From Chryseobacterium oleae (lineage in GTDB: Bacteria; Bacteroidota; Bacteroidia; Flavobacteriales; Weeksellaceae): DNA of 64,000 nucleotides. Positions 1-8,294 of this stretch are shown here, one piece after another. Under the pieces are notes generated by a model, which was not told the origin of the DNA, did no database searches, and saw only the letters and a list, made by a program, of their open reading frames with translations. The stretch covers positions 248,001 through 312,000 of the forward strand of contig NZ_FOVD01000001.1 in the NCBI RefSeq assembly GCF_900115055.1, in the 5' to 3' direction. Every line of letters begins with the position of its first letter. Within the stretch, counting starts at the first letter, position 1. The position numbers and the translations under genes were made by a program.

Positions 1-1678
1 CACGGTAGATCATATTGTAAACCGTTCTTTTATCGTTTTTCTTCCATATGGCAACGCTCAGAAGGTCTTTTCCGACGAATATTTTCGCATCCACCTTCAC
101 CACCTTCATAGTTCCGTCTTTTCTGAATATAATGATATCATCAATATCCGAACAGTCGAACAGATACTGATCTTTTTTCAGCGATGTTCCGATAAAGCCT
201 TCCTCGAAATTGGCATAGAACTTTTCATTGGCTACCGCTACTTTAGTGGCATCAATGGTGTCAAAGATTCTAAGCTCCGTCTTTCTCTGTCTGTCTTTTC
301 CGTATTTCTTCTGAATATTTAAATAATAATCAATCGCGTACGCAATCAGATTGGCAAGATTGTATTTTACCTGCTCTATTTTGCCTTCTAGTGCGGCTAT
401 ATTTTCTTTAAATTTATCTAAATCGAATCTTGAAATTCTCTTGATCCTGATCTCCGTCAGTTTTAAAATATCTTCCTCTGTTACCGCTCTTAAAAGATGC
501 TTGGTATGAGGTTTCAATCCTTTATCAATAGTTTTGATAACATCTTCCCAGGTCTTAACTTCTTCAATATCGTGATAGATCCTGTTCTCGATGAAGATTC
601 TTTCCAGTGAAGAAAAATGCCAGCTTTCCTGAAGTTCATGAAGCTCGATTTCCAGTTCTTTTTTAAGTAAAGAAACTGTGTGCTCCGTATTCATTTTCAG
701 AATGTCTGAAACATTCATAAACATCGGCTTATCGCCTACAATAACGCAGGCATTCGGAGAAATCGTTACCTGACAGTCTGTAAAGGCATACAGTGCATCA
801 ATGGTTTTATCCGGTGATACATCATTATGAAGATGAATCAGGATCTCTACGGTATCTGAAGTATTATCTTCAATCTTTTTGATCTTGATCTTTCCTTTTT
901 CGTTGGCCTTCAGGATAGAATCAATCAGGTCGCTCGTTGTTTTTGAGAAAGGAAGTTCAGAAATCACCAGCATATGTTTGTCGGTGTGGGTAATTCTTGC
1001 TCTCGCTCTTACTTTTCCTCCCCTGTGGCCGTCATTATATTCTGAAACATCCAGATAACCTGCCGTCATAAAATCCGGAAAGAGTTCAAATTTCTTTCCT
1101 TTCAAATGGGCAACAGAAGCATTGATCAGTTCATTGAAGTTATGCGGTAGGATTTTCGTGGAAAGTCCTACCCCGATTCCCTCTACTCCCTGTGCCAGAA
1201 GCAAAGGAAATTTAACGGGAAGATCAATGGGTTCGTTATTTCTGCCGTCATAGGATTTCGCCCATTCCGTGGTTTTCGGATTGAAGACCACCTCCAGTGC
1301 GAAAGGGGTCAGCCTGGCTTCAATATATCTTGCCGCTGCTGCAGAGTCTCCGGTATAGATATTTCCCCAGTTTCCCTGAGTATCTATCAAGAGTTCTTTC
1401 TGCCCGATCTGTACCATGGCATCGGTAATGGAAGCATCTCCGTGAGGGTGATACTTCATGGTATTCCCTACGATATTGGCTACTTTATTGTAACGGCCGT
1501 CTTCCAGTTCCCGCATAGAGTGCATGATCCTTCTCTGAACGGGTTTTAGCCCATCATAGACGGAAGGAATCGCTCTATCCAGAATTACATAGGAAGCATA
1601 GTCCAGAAACCAGTCTTTATAAAGTCCTGAGACTTTTTTCAAGCTCTCACCTTCGTGCGAGTTTTCTTCTGTCGTCAT
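1..1678 (-). CDS. parC: DNA topoisomerase IV subunit A (ParC), partial
   Basis: The 3' part of this gene lies beyond the left edge; about 559 N-terminal codons are visible from ATG at 1678. It is the DNA-cleaving subunit of topoisomerase IV, which unlinks daughter chromosomes together with ParE. The N-terminal region carries the usual GyrA/ParC blocks: GLKPVQRRI near residue 43, YHPHGD at 76-81, and AARY with the catalytic tyrosine at about residue 118. The breakage-reunion domain and the start of the coiled-coil/C-terminal region follow. It is the last gene of a minus-strand run parE - small membrane protein - parC, with only 6 nt to the gene upstream. GyrA is the alternative, but the pairing with a ParE-type subunit starting [10 protein letters not shown] favours ParC. 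Identity as a type IIA topoisomerase A subunit is certain; ParC versus GyrA is very likely. Confidence 0.93.
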   Translation of the reverse strand, partial: MTTEENSHEGESLKKVSGLYKDWFLDYASYVILDRAIPSVYDGLKPVQRRIMHSMRELEDGRYNKVANIVGNTMKYHPHGDASITDAMVQIGQKELLIDTQGNWGNIYTGDSAAAARYIEARLTPFALEVVFNPKTTEWAKSYDGRNNEPIDLPVKFPLLLAQGVEGIGVGLSTKILPHNFNELINASVAHLKGKKFELFPDFMTAGYLDVSEYNDGHRGGKVRARARITHTDKHMLVISELPFSKTTSDLIDSILKANEKGKIKIKKIEDNTSDTVEILIHLHNDVSPDKTIDALYAFTDCQVTISPNACVIVGDKPMFMNVSDILKMNTEHTVSLLKKELEIELHELQESWHFSSLERIFIENRIYHDIEEVKTWEDVIKTIDKGLKPHTKHLLRAVTEEDILKLTEIRIKRISRFDLDKFKENIAALEGKIEQVKYNLANLIAYAIDYYLNIQKKYGKDRQRKTELRIFDTIDATKVAVANEKFYANFEEGFIGTSLKKDQYLFDCSDIDDIIIFRKDGTMKVVKVDAKIFVGKDLLSVAIWKKNDKRTVYNMIYR

Positions 1679-1684
1679 TTATTT

Positions 1685-2161
1685 TTAATCATTTTTCTCT
1701 TCATTAGCTTTCACTACTTTATTCAGAGAGAGTTTTAAATCGTTTACTTCTTTTTGGCTCAGATAAGATATTTCATATTTGAGGATAGTAGAACCGCTAT
1801 TCTTACTTGAAATTGTAATATATAATCTTTTGATAAAGAATACATTAACAACCTCATATTTCATCAGTTTATACTTCGGAAATTCATCATGAAGCGGTCT
1901 GTCTAAAAAAGGAATAATGTTCCTGTTTTTAAAGTTCAGCGCTTCTCCGTCACTGTCGTATTCAAAGATCTGTCTGCCGTTCAGGTGAAAAATCACCAGC
2001 AGCAGGATCGGAAGAATAAGAATAATATAACTTTCTTTTCCTACAGCATGAAATCTGTACTCATTGAGTAAAAATACGGCTATCCCAAATATGACCATCA
2101 TCAGAAGCAGCGTATGTACAAAATTGTAAATTGAAGCTTTGTTGCGGTTGCTAAGTCTCAT
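1685..2161 (-). CDS. small membrane protein between parE and parC
   Basis: This 158-residue protein is not assigned to a named family. Two hydrophobic segments are visible at about residues 14-33 and 44-60, followed by a soluble domain of about 95 residues rich in beta-type sequence. That layout (two membrane helices, then a small PH-like domain) is common in bacterial membrane proteins, but the fold is inference. It sits 34 nt after parE and 6 nt before parC in the same direction, so it is almost surely co-transcribed with both. The context alone does not show a role in topoisomerase function. Confidence that it is a real gene comes from tight packing and the lack of a competing frame. Confidence 0.75.
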   Translation of the reverse strand: MRLSNRNKASIYNFVHTLLLMMVIFGIAVFLLNEYRFHAVGKESYIILILPILLLVIFHLNGRQIFEYDSDGEALNFKNRNIIPFLDRPLHDEFPKYKLMKYEVVNVFFIKRLYITISSKNSGSTILKYEISYLSQKEVNDLKLSLNKVVKANEEKND

Positions 2162-2195
2162 GTTTGGTGTTTTATGTGATTAGTTTAGTTTTTTT

Positions 2196-4079
2196 TTAAC
2201 CTGCGGCCTCATCCAATATTTCCTTCTTCTCAATATCTGCATCTTCCACCACAAGGTTTTCAAGGATAAATACTTGTCTGTCCGGGGTATTTTTACCCAT
2301 ATAGAATTCCAGCAGCTGATCAATCGTCTGATCTTTACCGATTACAACAGGCTCCAGACGGATATCTTTTCCGATGAAGTGTTTAAACTCATCCGGAGAG
2401 ATCTCTCCAAGTCCCTTGAATCGGGTGATCTCAGGGTTTTTCCCAAGTTCATTCAGCGCTTTGATCCTTTCTACTTCGCTGTAGCAGTATCTTGTTTCTT
2501 TTTTATTTCTTACCCTGAACAATGGGGTCTGAAGGATATAAAGGTGACCGTTCTTGATCAGATCCGGGAAAAACTGAAGGAAGAACGTAATCATCAGAAG
2601 ACGGATGTGCATCCCATCCACATCGGCATCGGTGGATATAATCACCTGATTGTATCTCAGATCTTCCAGGCTTTCTTCGATATTCAAAGCAGCCTGAAGA
2701 AGATTGAACTCTTCATTCTCGTACACTACTTTTTTCGTCAGTCCGTAGCAGTTCAGCGGTTTTCCTTTCAGTGAAAATACAGCCTGAGTTTCTACGTCCC
2801 TGGACTTGGTGATAGATCCTGATGCAGAATCTCCCTCGGTAATGAAGATCTGGGTTTCCCCTTTTCTTTCGTTTTTCTGGTCGTTATAATGTTGTCTGCA
2901 GTCACGCAGTTTTTTGTTGTGCAGCGATACCTTTTTAGCCCTTTCCCTTGCCAGCTTCTGGATTCCGGAAAGTTCTTTTCGCTCTCTTTCGGAGATCAGG
3001 ATCTTTCTCTGGATAGCTTCTGCAATCTCAGGGTTTTTGTGAAGGAAATTATCCAGCTTGCTTTTCAGGAAGTCAATGATGAAGGTTCTTACGGTTGGTC
3101 CGTTCGGGCCCATATCATTAGATCCCAGTTTTGTTTTGGTCTGGGATTCAAATACGGGTTCTTCCACATTGATGGAAATAGCCGCTATAATTGATTTTCT
3201 GATGTCTGAAGCATCAAAGTTTTTATTGAAAAATTCGCGGATGGTTTTTACATATGCCTCACGGAAAGCATTTAGATGTGTTCCTCCCTGTGTGGTATTC
3301 TGTCCGTTTACGAAAGAGAAGTATGTTTCCGTCTGCGATTTGTCTGAATGCGTGATCGCTAATTCTATATCCGTATCTTTCAGGTGAATGATGGAGTACA
3401 GAATTTCGTTTTCCATCTCTTCTTCCAAAAGGTCTTTCAATCCGTTTTCAGAATAATAGGTTTCCCCGTTGAACATTATTTTCAGGCCGGGATTCAGATA
3501 TGCGTAGTTACGCAGCATCTTTTCTATGTATTCTTTTCTGTATTTGAAATGAAGGAAGATTTCATCATCCGGAACAAAGGAAATCTCTGTACCATTGCGG
3601 TCTGAAGTATCTTTTTCTTCGTGGTTTTCGGTAATCAGTCCTCTGGAGAATTCCGCCATCTTCATTTTTCCTTCACGGAAAGACCGTACGCGGAAATATT
3701 CTGAAAGGGCATTCACGGCTTTGGTACCTACCCCATTCAATCCTACAGATTTCTTGAAAGCTTTGCTGTCATACTTTCCTCCTGTATTCATTTTAGAAAC
3801 AGCATCTACCACCTTTCCCAGCGGTATTCCACGGCCAAAGTCACGGATACTGACTTTCCCGTCGTCCACTTTTATTTCGATTCTTTTCCCTGATTTCATT
3901 CTGAACTCATCAATGGAGTTGTCCAGAATTTCTTTCAGTAGAATGTAAATACCGTCGTCGGCAGAGGAGCCGTCTCCGAGCTTCCCGATGTACATTCCGG
4001 GGCGCAGACGGATGTGTTCCTGCCAGTCGAGGGTTCTGATATTATCTTCGGAGTAGATTGGATTTATTTCTTGTGACAT
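2196..4079 (-). CDS. parE: DNA topoisomerase IV subunit B (ParE)
   Basis: This is the ATPase subunit of topoisomerase IV, 627 residues from ATG at 4079. The GHKL ATPase elements are in order: [10 protein letters not shown] with the catalytic Glu and Mg-binding Asn, DFGRGIP, and [14 protein letters not shown]. The transducer domain follows, then the TOPRIM domain with [12 protein letters not shown] and [11 protein letters not shown] longer reading from TTG at 4094 exists but is unlikely, because a TAnnTTTG box at 4100-4107 places transcription start at about 4093-4096 and the conserved N-terminus begins [10 protein letters not shown]. Length matches ParE rather than the longer GyrB of many phyla. 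It heads the run parE - membrane protein - parC. Confidence 0.95.
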   Translation of the reverse strand: MSQEINPIYSEDNIRTLDWQEHIRLRPGMYIGKLGDGSSADDGIYILLKEILDNSIDEFRMKSGKRIEIKVDDGKVSIRDFGRGIPLGKVVDAVSKMNTGGKYDSKAFKKSVGLNGVGTKAVNALSEYFRVRSFREGKMKMAEFSRGLITENHEEKDTSDRNGTEISFVPDDEIFLHFKYRKEYIEKMLRNYAYLNPGLKIMFNGETYYSENGLKDLLEEEMENEILYSIIHLKDTDIELAITHSDKSQTETYFSFVNGQNTTQGGTHLNAFREAYVKTIREFFNKNFDASDIRKSIIAAISINVEEPVFESQTKTKLGSNDMGPNGPTVRTFIIDFLKSKLDNFLHKNPEIAEAIQRKILISERERKELSGIQKLARERAKKVSLHNKKLRDCRQHYNDQKNERKGETQIFITEGDSASGSITKSRDVETQAVFSLKGKPLNCYGLTKKVVYENEEFNLLQAALNIEESLEDLRYNQVIISTDADVDGMHIRLLMITFFLQFFPDLIKNGHLYILQTPLFRVRNKKETRYCYSEVERIKALNELGKNPEITRFKGLGEISPDEFKHFIGKDIRLEPVVIGKDQTIDQLLEFYMGKNTPDRQVFILENLVVEDADIEKKEILDEAAG

Positions 4080-4099
4080 ATATGATTTCAGCAAACATA

Positions 4100-4107
4100 C
4101 AAAAGTA
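4100..4107 (-). promoter_or_regulatory. parE promoter -7 element
   Basis: On the minus strand the sequence reads TACTTTTG, an exact match to the Bacteroidota sigma-A -7 consensus TAnnTTTG. It lies 20 nt upstream of the chosen parE start. No clear TTTG element was seen at the right distance upstream. Confidence 0.6.
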
Positions 4108-4170
4108 CGAAATTGTACAAAATTATCCGAATTTTTTCAATTCGATTTTTTTCAATATTCAATCTGAACC

Positions 4171-4202
4171 TTTGCATTATTATCAATCAAATTATATATT
4201 TA
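4171..4202 (+). promoter_or_regulatory. promoter of the first LytS-type kinase
   Basis: TTTG at 4171-4174 is followed after 20 nt by TATATTTA at 4195-4202, close to the Bacteroidota consensus TTTG-N20-TAnnTTTG. The same block, with only one clear change over about 30 nt, occurs upstream of the second kinase at 8245-8275, so the promoter was duplicated with the genes. Confidence 0.65.
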
Positions 4203-4221
4203 CCATATTATTCAATATCAT

Positions 4222-7152
4222 GTGAAAAAAGCAATCCTTTTCTACTTATTTTATTTCATTTTGCTATTTCCCTCATTATTTTTTGCGCAGATTCCCGGAA
4301 TGGTCAATTATAATGAAGAAGATGGCCTCAATAGCTCATATACTTATCATTTGCGGCAGGATAAAAATGGTTTTATCTGGATAGGCAGCGACAACGGATT
4401 ATTCAGATTTGACGGAAAAGATTTTAAGCAGTATGGAAAAGACGAAGGATTAAAAAATATCGACATAATATCCTGTGAGCCTTTGCCTAACGGAGAGGTT
4501 TTTATACTTCCTTTCCTGAACGATTTTGCTTATCTGAAAAACGGGCGGGTGATCAATTTAAATATAAACGATTATCTGAAAAACCAGTTTTCAGGCTCAA
4601 TTCCCAAGATAACGCGTGACGGCAACAGACTTTATTTATACAGCACCCAGAATCCGCGGAATATTTTCATCTATGAAAATGGAAAAGTAAAGAAAAAACC
4701 AATCCTTTTAAATGATAACAAAAGAGAATTTTCAACGGTACAATATGACTTCCGAACTCAAAATTTATATTTAAATAATAGTGTTACCGGTCAGATTTTA
4801 ATTCACAACCTGATCACCCGGAAAGAAAAAGAGATCAGAATAGATCCTGGAAGCATAATCTGCGAAAAGGATGATTTCTTTGTATTTCAGCATCAGGGAA
4901 AAATTACGGTCTATCAACGGACTGATCCGCTTCGTATAAAGAAAATCCATTCCTATGATACAAAAGAGAACATCTTCTACGGTGTTATTGATAAACATAA
5001 TAAACTTTGGCTCAATGTTCAGAATGGCGGTGTTCTGTATTTCAACCAGTCACTGCTAGAAAATAAAAAGAATCTGGACCCTCCTGTAAAAATATTAAAC
5101 CAGCATATGATCAATAATGTTCTGGTAGATAATGATGATAATGTCTGGTTCAATTCCAGGAACAGCGGTGTTTTTTTCATCACTAAAGCTCTTTTTACCA
5201 ATCACATCAATTTATCGGTGAAAAGCAATTCCGAGTATATCAAAGCGATCGCTAAAGATGATCAGCACATTATTTTAGGGTACAATAATTCTCGTGGGGC
5301 CATTATTTATAAGAATGGGAAAATGCAGGATATTACGCTTGATGAAAACAACAAGGATGAAAACAAGTCTATTTATATTAACAATAATATCTCTATTTTC
5401 GGACTGGCCGCTAAGATTGTCATTCATGATATGTCCAACAACAAAAGTGTAAAACTGCAATATAGTTTAAAAAGCATTGTTCCTTACACCCGGAATTCAG
5501 TTTTTTTCTGCACGTCCGGCAGCTTAATGACTTACCATTTAAAAACCGGAAAAATCACCAGCCTTCTTGATGAACGAGTATATACGGTTCTCCCTTTTGA
5601 TACAGAAAATTTATGGGTGGGTAATTTCAGTGATCTGTACAAATTCAATATTAAAAGTAAAAAAAAGACTTTGTTCTTAAAGGGATATTATTTTACCGAT
5701 CTAAAAAAGTTAAGAGAGAATGTCTATCTGGGGGCAACCAACCTGAACGGAATTATCATTTTCAACGATAAGGGTATTTTAAAGAAAATTGAAAAGAAGA
5801 ATGGTTTAATTAATGACCAGATAAAAAAAATAGAGGTAGAAAACAAAAATACGTTTTGGGCCAGCACCAATTCCGGCATCTCCCGAATTGAATTCACAGA
5901 CGATCATAATACGGTAATCACCAACCTCACCCAGACAGACGGTCTGCCATCGAATGCGGTCTCCGGCTGTGTCATCAGAAACGACACCATTTTCATTGGT
6001 ACATCTAAAGGCCTCGGAATTTTTTCTATAAAAAAACTGCTGACCCAGGAAAAATCGATCCACAAAAAGGTTATTATCAATTCTATAACTATTGAGAACA
6101 ATGAACATTATGATCTACGTGAGAATCTTACCGGCCATTCCAATAATAATGTTATTTTCAACCTCAGCTTTCCCGATTACGCTTCACAGGGGAAAATAAG
6201 TTATAAATATAAGGTGGAGGGCCTTGACGATGCCTGGCAGGTAAGCAATTCCTCAACCATTATATTTAATTCCATTCCTCCGGGAAAATATGTATTCCGG
6301 GTTTATGGATTGGGCTACAATGGAAAGCTGTCTTATATTTCGTCTGATCTGCCTTTTGAAATTAAACCCAGATTCTGGCAGACCTTGTGGTTCAGGGTGG
6401 CTTTGGCGATTATTATCATCATGATAGTCACTTTGATTATTAATTCGTGGCTGCAGAAAAAGCGTAATAAAAAATTAGAAAAGTTCTTTCATGAAAAGAA
6501 AATTGCGGAGCTGGAACTACAGGCCATTAAGGCACAGATCAATCCACATTTCATTTATAATTGCCTCAATTCCATCAAGTTTCTGCTGTTCAAGGAAGAC
6601 TATCAGGAAACAGAAAACTATCTGGATATCTTTTCACAGCTGATCCGAAAAACACTTCATTACTCAGAAAAAACCTTCATGCCAATAGAAGAAGAGGTAG
6701 AATATCTTTCTCTGTATATGGATATGGAAAAGCTTCGCCAAAACGAACTTTTTGATTATGAAATCCATATCTCTGAAAAGGTAAATAAGAGATGGGCTAT
6801 TCCTTCCCTCTTAATTCAGCCTTTTGTGGAGAATGCGATCAAACATGGAATTTCCAGCCTGAGAAATACCAAAGGCTTCGTTAAAATATCTTTTGAACAT
6901 ACAGATTCCACCCTCTCCATTACGATTGAGGATAATGGCACGGGAATCAAAACTAAAGACGAATCTTCCATACATACGGACTCTTTTGGATTAAAATTAT
7001 CTCAAAAAAGAATCAAAACCTTTCAACAGCTTTTTGAAACCCACATCACTTTGGAAATCAACGATTTGTCTGACAAATCTGAAAAACAAGGAACACAAGT
7101 TAAACTATTCATCAGTCCCTATGAAAACCAAAACACAAATCTGCATCATTGA
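4222..7152 (+). CDS. LytS-type sensor histidine kinase with Reg_prop sensor, copy 1
   Basis: This 976-residue membrane kinase should sense a periplasmic signal and phosphorylate the regulator encoded just downstream. Order of parts: signal peptide 1-22 (ends FFAQ); a long periplasmic sensor with two-component propeller repeats such as DKNGFIWIGSDNGLFRFDG and TFWASTNSGISRIE; a Y_Y_Y domain (ISYKYKVEGLDDAWQ) at about 655-715; one transmembrane helix at about 730-750; and a His_kinase domain (Pfam PF06580 type) with AQINPHFIYNCLNSI carrying the phospho-acceptor His. An ATPase-like end with NAIKHG and EDNGTGI follows. Start is GTG at 4222, read out of the string ATGTGAAAAAA; the overlapping ATG is followed at once by TGA. 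Its close paralogue at 8295 has the same start arrangement. The last 32 nt overlap the regulator gene. Confidence 0.92.
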   Translation: MKKAILFYLFYFILLFPSLFFAQIPGMVNYNEEDGLNSSYTYHLRQDKNGFIWIGSDNGLFRFDGKDFKQYGKDEGLKNIDIISCEPLPNGEVFILPFLNDFAYLKNGRVINLNINDYLKNQFSGSIPKITRDGNRLYLYSTQNPRNIFIYENGKVKKKPILLNDNKREFSTVQYDFRTQNLYLNNSVTGQILIHNLITRKEKEIRIDPGSIICEKDDFFVFQHQGKITVYQRTDPLRIKKIHSYDTKENIFYGVIDKHNKLWLNVQNGGVLYFNQSLLENKKNLDPPVKILNQHMINNVLVDNDDNVWFNSRNSGVFFITKALFTNHINLSVKSNSEYIKAIAKDDQHIILGYNNSRGAIIYKNGKMQDITLDENNKDENKSIYINNNISIFGLAAKIVIHDMSNNKSVKLQYSLKSIVPYTRNSVFFCTSGSLMTYHLKTGKITSLLDERVYTVLPFDTENLWVGNFSDLYKFNIKSKKKTLFLKGYYFTDLKKLRENVYLGATNLNGIIIFNDKGILKKIEKKNGLINDQIKKIEVENKNTFWASTNSGISRIEFTDDHNTVITNLTQTDGLPSNAVSGCVIRNDTIFIGTSKGLGIFSIKKLLTQEKSIHKKVIINSITIENNEHYDLRENLTGHSNNNVIFNLSFPDYASQGKISYKYKVEGLDDAWQVSNSSTIIFNSIPPGKYVFRVYGLGYNGKLSYISSDLPFEIKPRFWQTLWFRVALAIIIIMIVTLIINSWLQKKRNKKLEKFFHEKKIAELELQAIKAQINPHFIYNCLNSIKFLLFKEDYQETENYLDIFSQLIRKTLHYSEKTFMPIEEEVEYLSLYMDMEKLRQNELFDYEIHISEKVNKRWAIPSLLIQPFVENAIKHGISSLRNTKGFVKISFEHTDSTLSITIEDNGTGIKTKDESSIHTDSFGLKLSQKRIKTFQQLFETHITLEINDLSDKSEKQGTQVKLFISPYENQNTNLHH

Positions 7153-7852
7153 CGATGAGAAACATGGAAGAGATTATATTGCCCTGTTATTAAAAAAGGA
7201 ATTTCCTGAAATTGAGATCAATTTTGAAGCTTCCAGCGTAGAAGAAGCCTATATTTATCTTACGAAAAACACACCGGATATTTTATTTTTAGACATCCGG
7301 CTTAATGATGGTACCGCTTTTGATCTGCTGTCCAAATTCAGAGAGATTTCGGCTCAGATGATCTTTATCACAGCCTTTGAAAATTTTGCGATTCAGGCGA
7401 TTAAAAACGGGGCCACCGATTATCTTTTAAAGCCTATTAAAAAAATTGATTTTGTGATAGCCGTCAATAAAGCTTTGGAAAATATCAAAAAAAATCAACC
7501 CGTATCTACCAATCCTCTACAAGATCATAAAATCATTCTTTCTACCCTTCAGGGCTTCAGAGTGATCGGTATTGCTGATATAGTACGTTGCGAAGCAGAT
7601 TCCAGCTATACTACTTTTTATCTTGCCAATAAGACCAAAATCATGGTATCCAAAACCCTTCACGAGTTTGAGATGACCCTTCCTGATCTTAATTTTTTCA
7701 GGATACACCATAAGCACCTTATTAACGTAGATCATCTTCAGGAATATATTAAAGGCAGAGGCGGCCAGGTTGTTATGAGTGACGGATCTGTTCTGGATGT
7801 ATCTTTCCGCAGGAAAAATGATTTTCTTCATAAAATAGGAAACGCAGATTAA
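7121..7852 (+). CDS. LytTR response regulator, copy 1
   Basis: The protein is 243 residues from ATG at 7121, which lies inside the end of the kinase gene (32-nt overlap, so translation is probably coupled). It has an N-terminal receiver domain: acidic pair D11-D12, phospho-acceptor D58 in LFLDIRLNDG, and K in DYLLKPI at about 107. The C-terminal LytTR DNA-binding domain spans about 140-240 and includes FFRIHHKHLINVDHL. A longer in-frame reading from 7034 exists, but the paralogue starts at the equivalent MKTK, which supports 7121. It is the cognate regulator of the kinase at 4222. Its target genes cannot be read from the sequence. Confidence 0.93.
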   Translation: MKTKTQICIIDDEKHGRDYIALLLKKEFPEIEINFEASSVEEAYIYLTKNTPDILFLDIRLNDGTAFDLLSKFREISAQMIFITAFENFAIQAIKNGATDYLLKPIKKIDFVIAVNKALENIKKNQPVSTNPLQDHKIILSTLQGFRVIGIADIVRCEADSSYTTFYLANKTKIMVSKTLHEFEMTLPDLNFFRIHHKHLINVDHLQEYIKGRGGQVVMSDGSVLDVSFRRKNDFLHKIGNAD

Positions 7853-8136
7853 TTTGAGTTCGGGATAAGATATTGGTTTTAGATTTCAGATGATAATTTA
7901 TTAGCTTAATGACTCTATGGATTAAACAGTTTAAGTACACAGCTTAAAGCTAACAGACCAGCAGGAGTAAGTGAAGCGCAGATTGGTCTGTTATTAAGCT
8001 CTTATTAAGCTTTTTTAATGAGAAATAGTTTATGTATCGAATTTCCTAGACTGCCTGTAAGATAAAGAATAAGATAGATTATACGGACCGCAAAAGCATC
8101 TGTAATACCATACAAAAAAACAACAAATGATACCTG
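7853..8136. other. intergenic stretch between duplicated two-component pairs
   Basis: No gene is seen. It contains an inverted repeat, AACAGACCA at 7952-7960 with TGGTCTGTT at 7984-7992, separated by 23 nt and not followed by a T run. It may be a binding site or a remnant of the duplication event. Confidence 0.4.
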
Positions 8137-8169
8137 ACAGTAGAAATCACAGAATTTCTACTGTTTTTT
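8137..8169 (+). terminator. rho-independent terminator after first two-component pair
   Basis: An 11-bp perfect stem (ACAGTAGAAAT at 8137-8147 with ATTTCTACTGT at 8154-8164) is followed by a T run. It lies 285 nt after the regulator and just before the promoter of the second pair. Confidence 0.75.
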
Positions 8170-8244
8170 GTTTCCACATCGTACATTATTCATATTAAAA
8201 AAACATCCTATCAATTCATTTTAAATAATTTTCATCGCCATGTA

Positions 8245-8275
8245 TTGCATTATTATCAATCAAATTCTATATTTA
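8245..8275 (+). promoter_or_regulatory. promoter of the second LytS-type kinase
   Basis: TTG at 8245-8247 is followed by 20 nt and then TATATTTA at 8268-8275. The block is nearly identical to 4171-4202 and sits the same distance upstream of the GTG start. Confidence 0.6.
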
Positions 8276-8294
8276 CATCATTATTCAATGTAAT

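Noticed and set aside
7034-7120. Upstream start for the first LytTR regulator
   Set aside because: The paralogue starts at the equivalent of 7121, and the extension would lie wholly inside the kinase gene without receiver-domain similarity.
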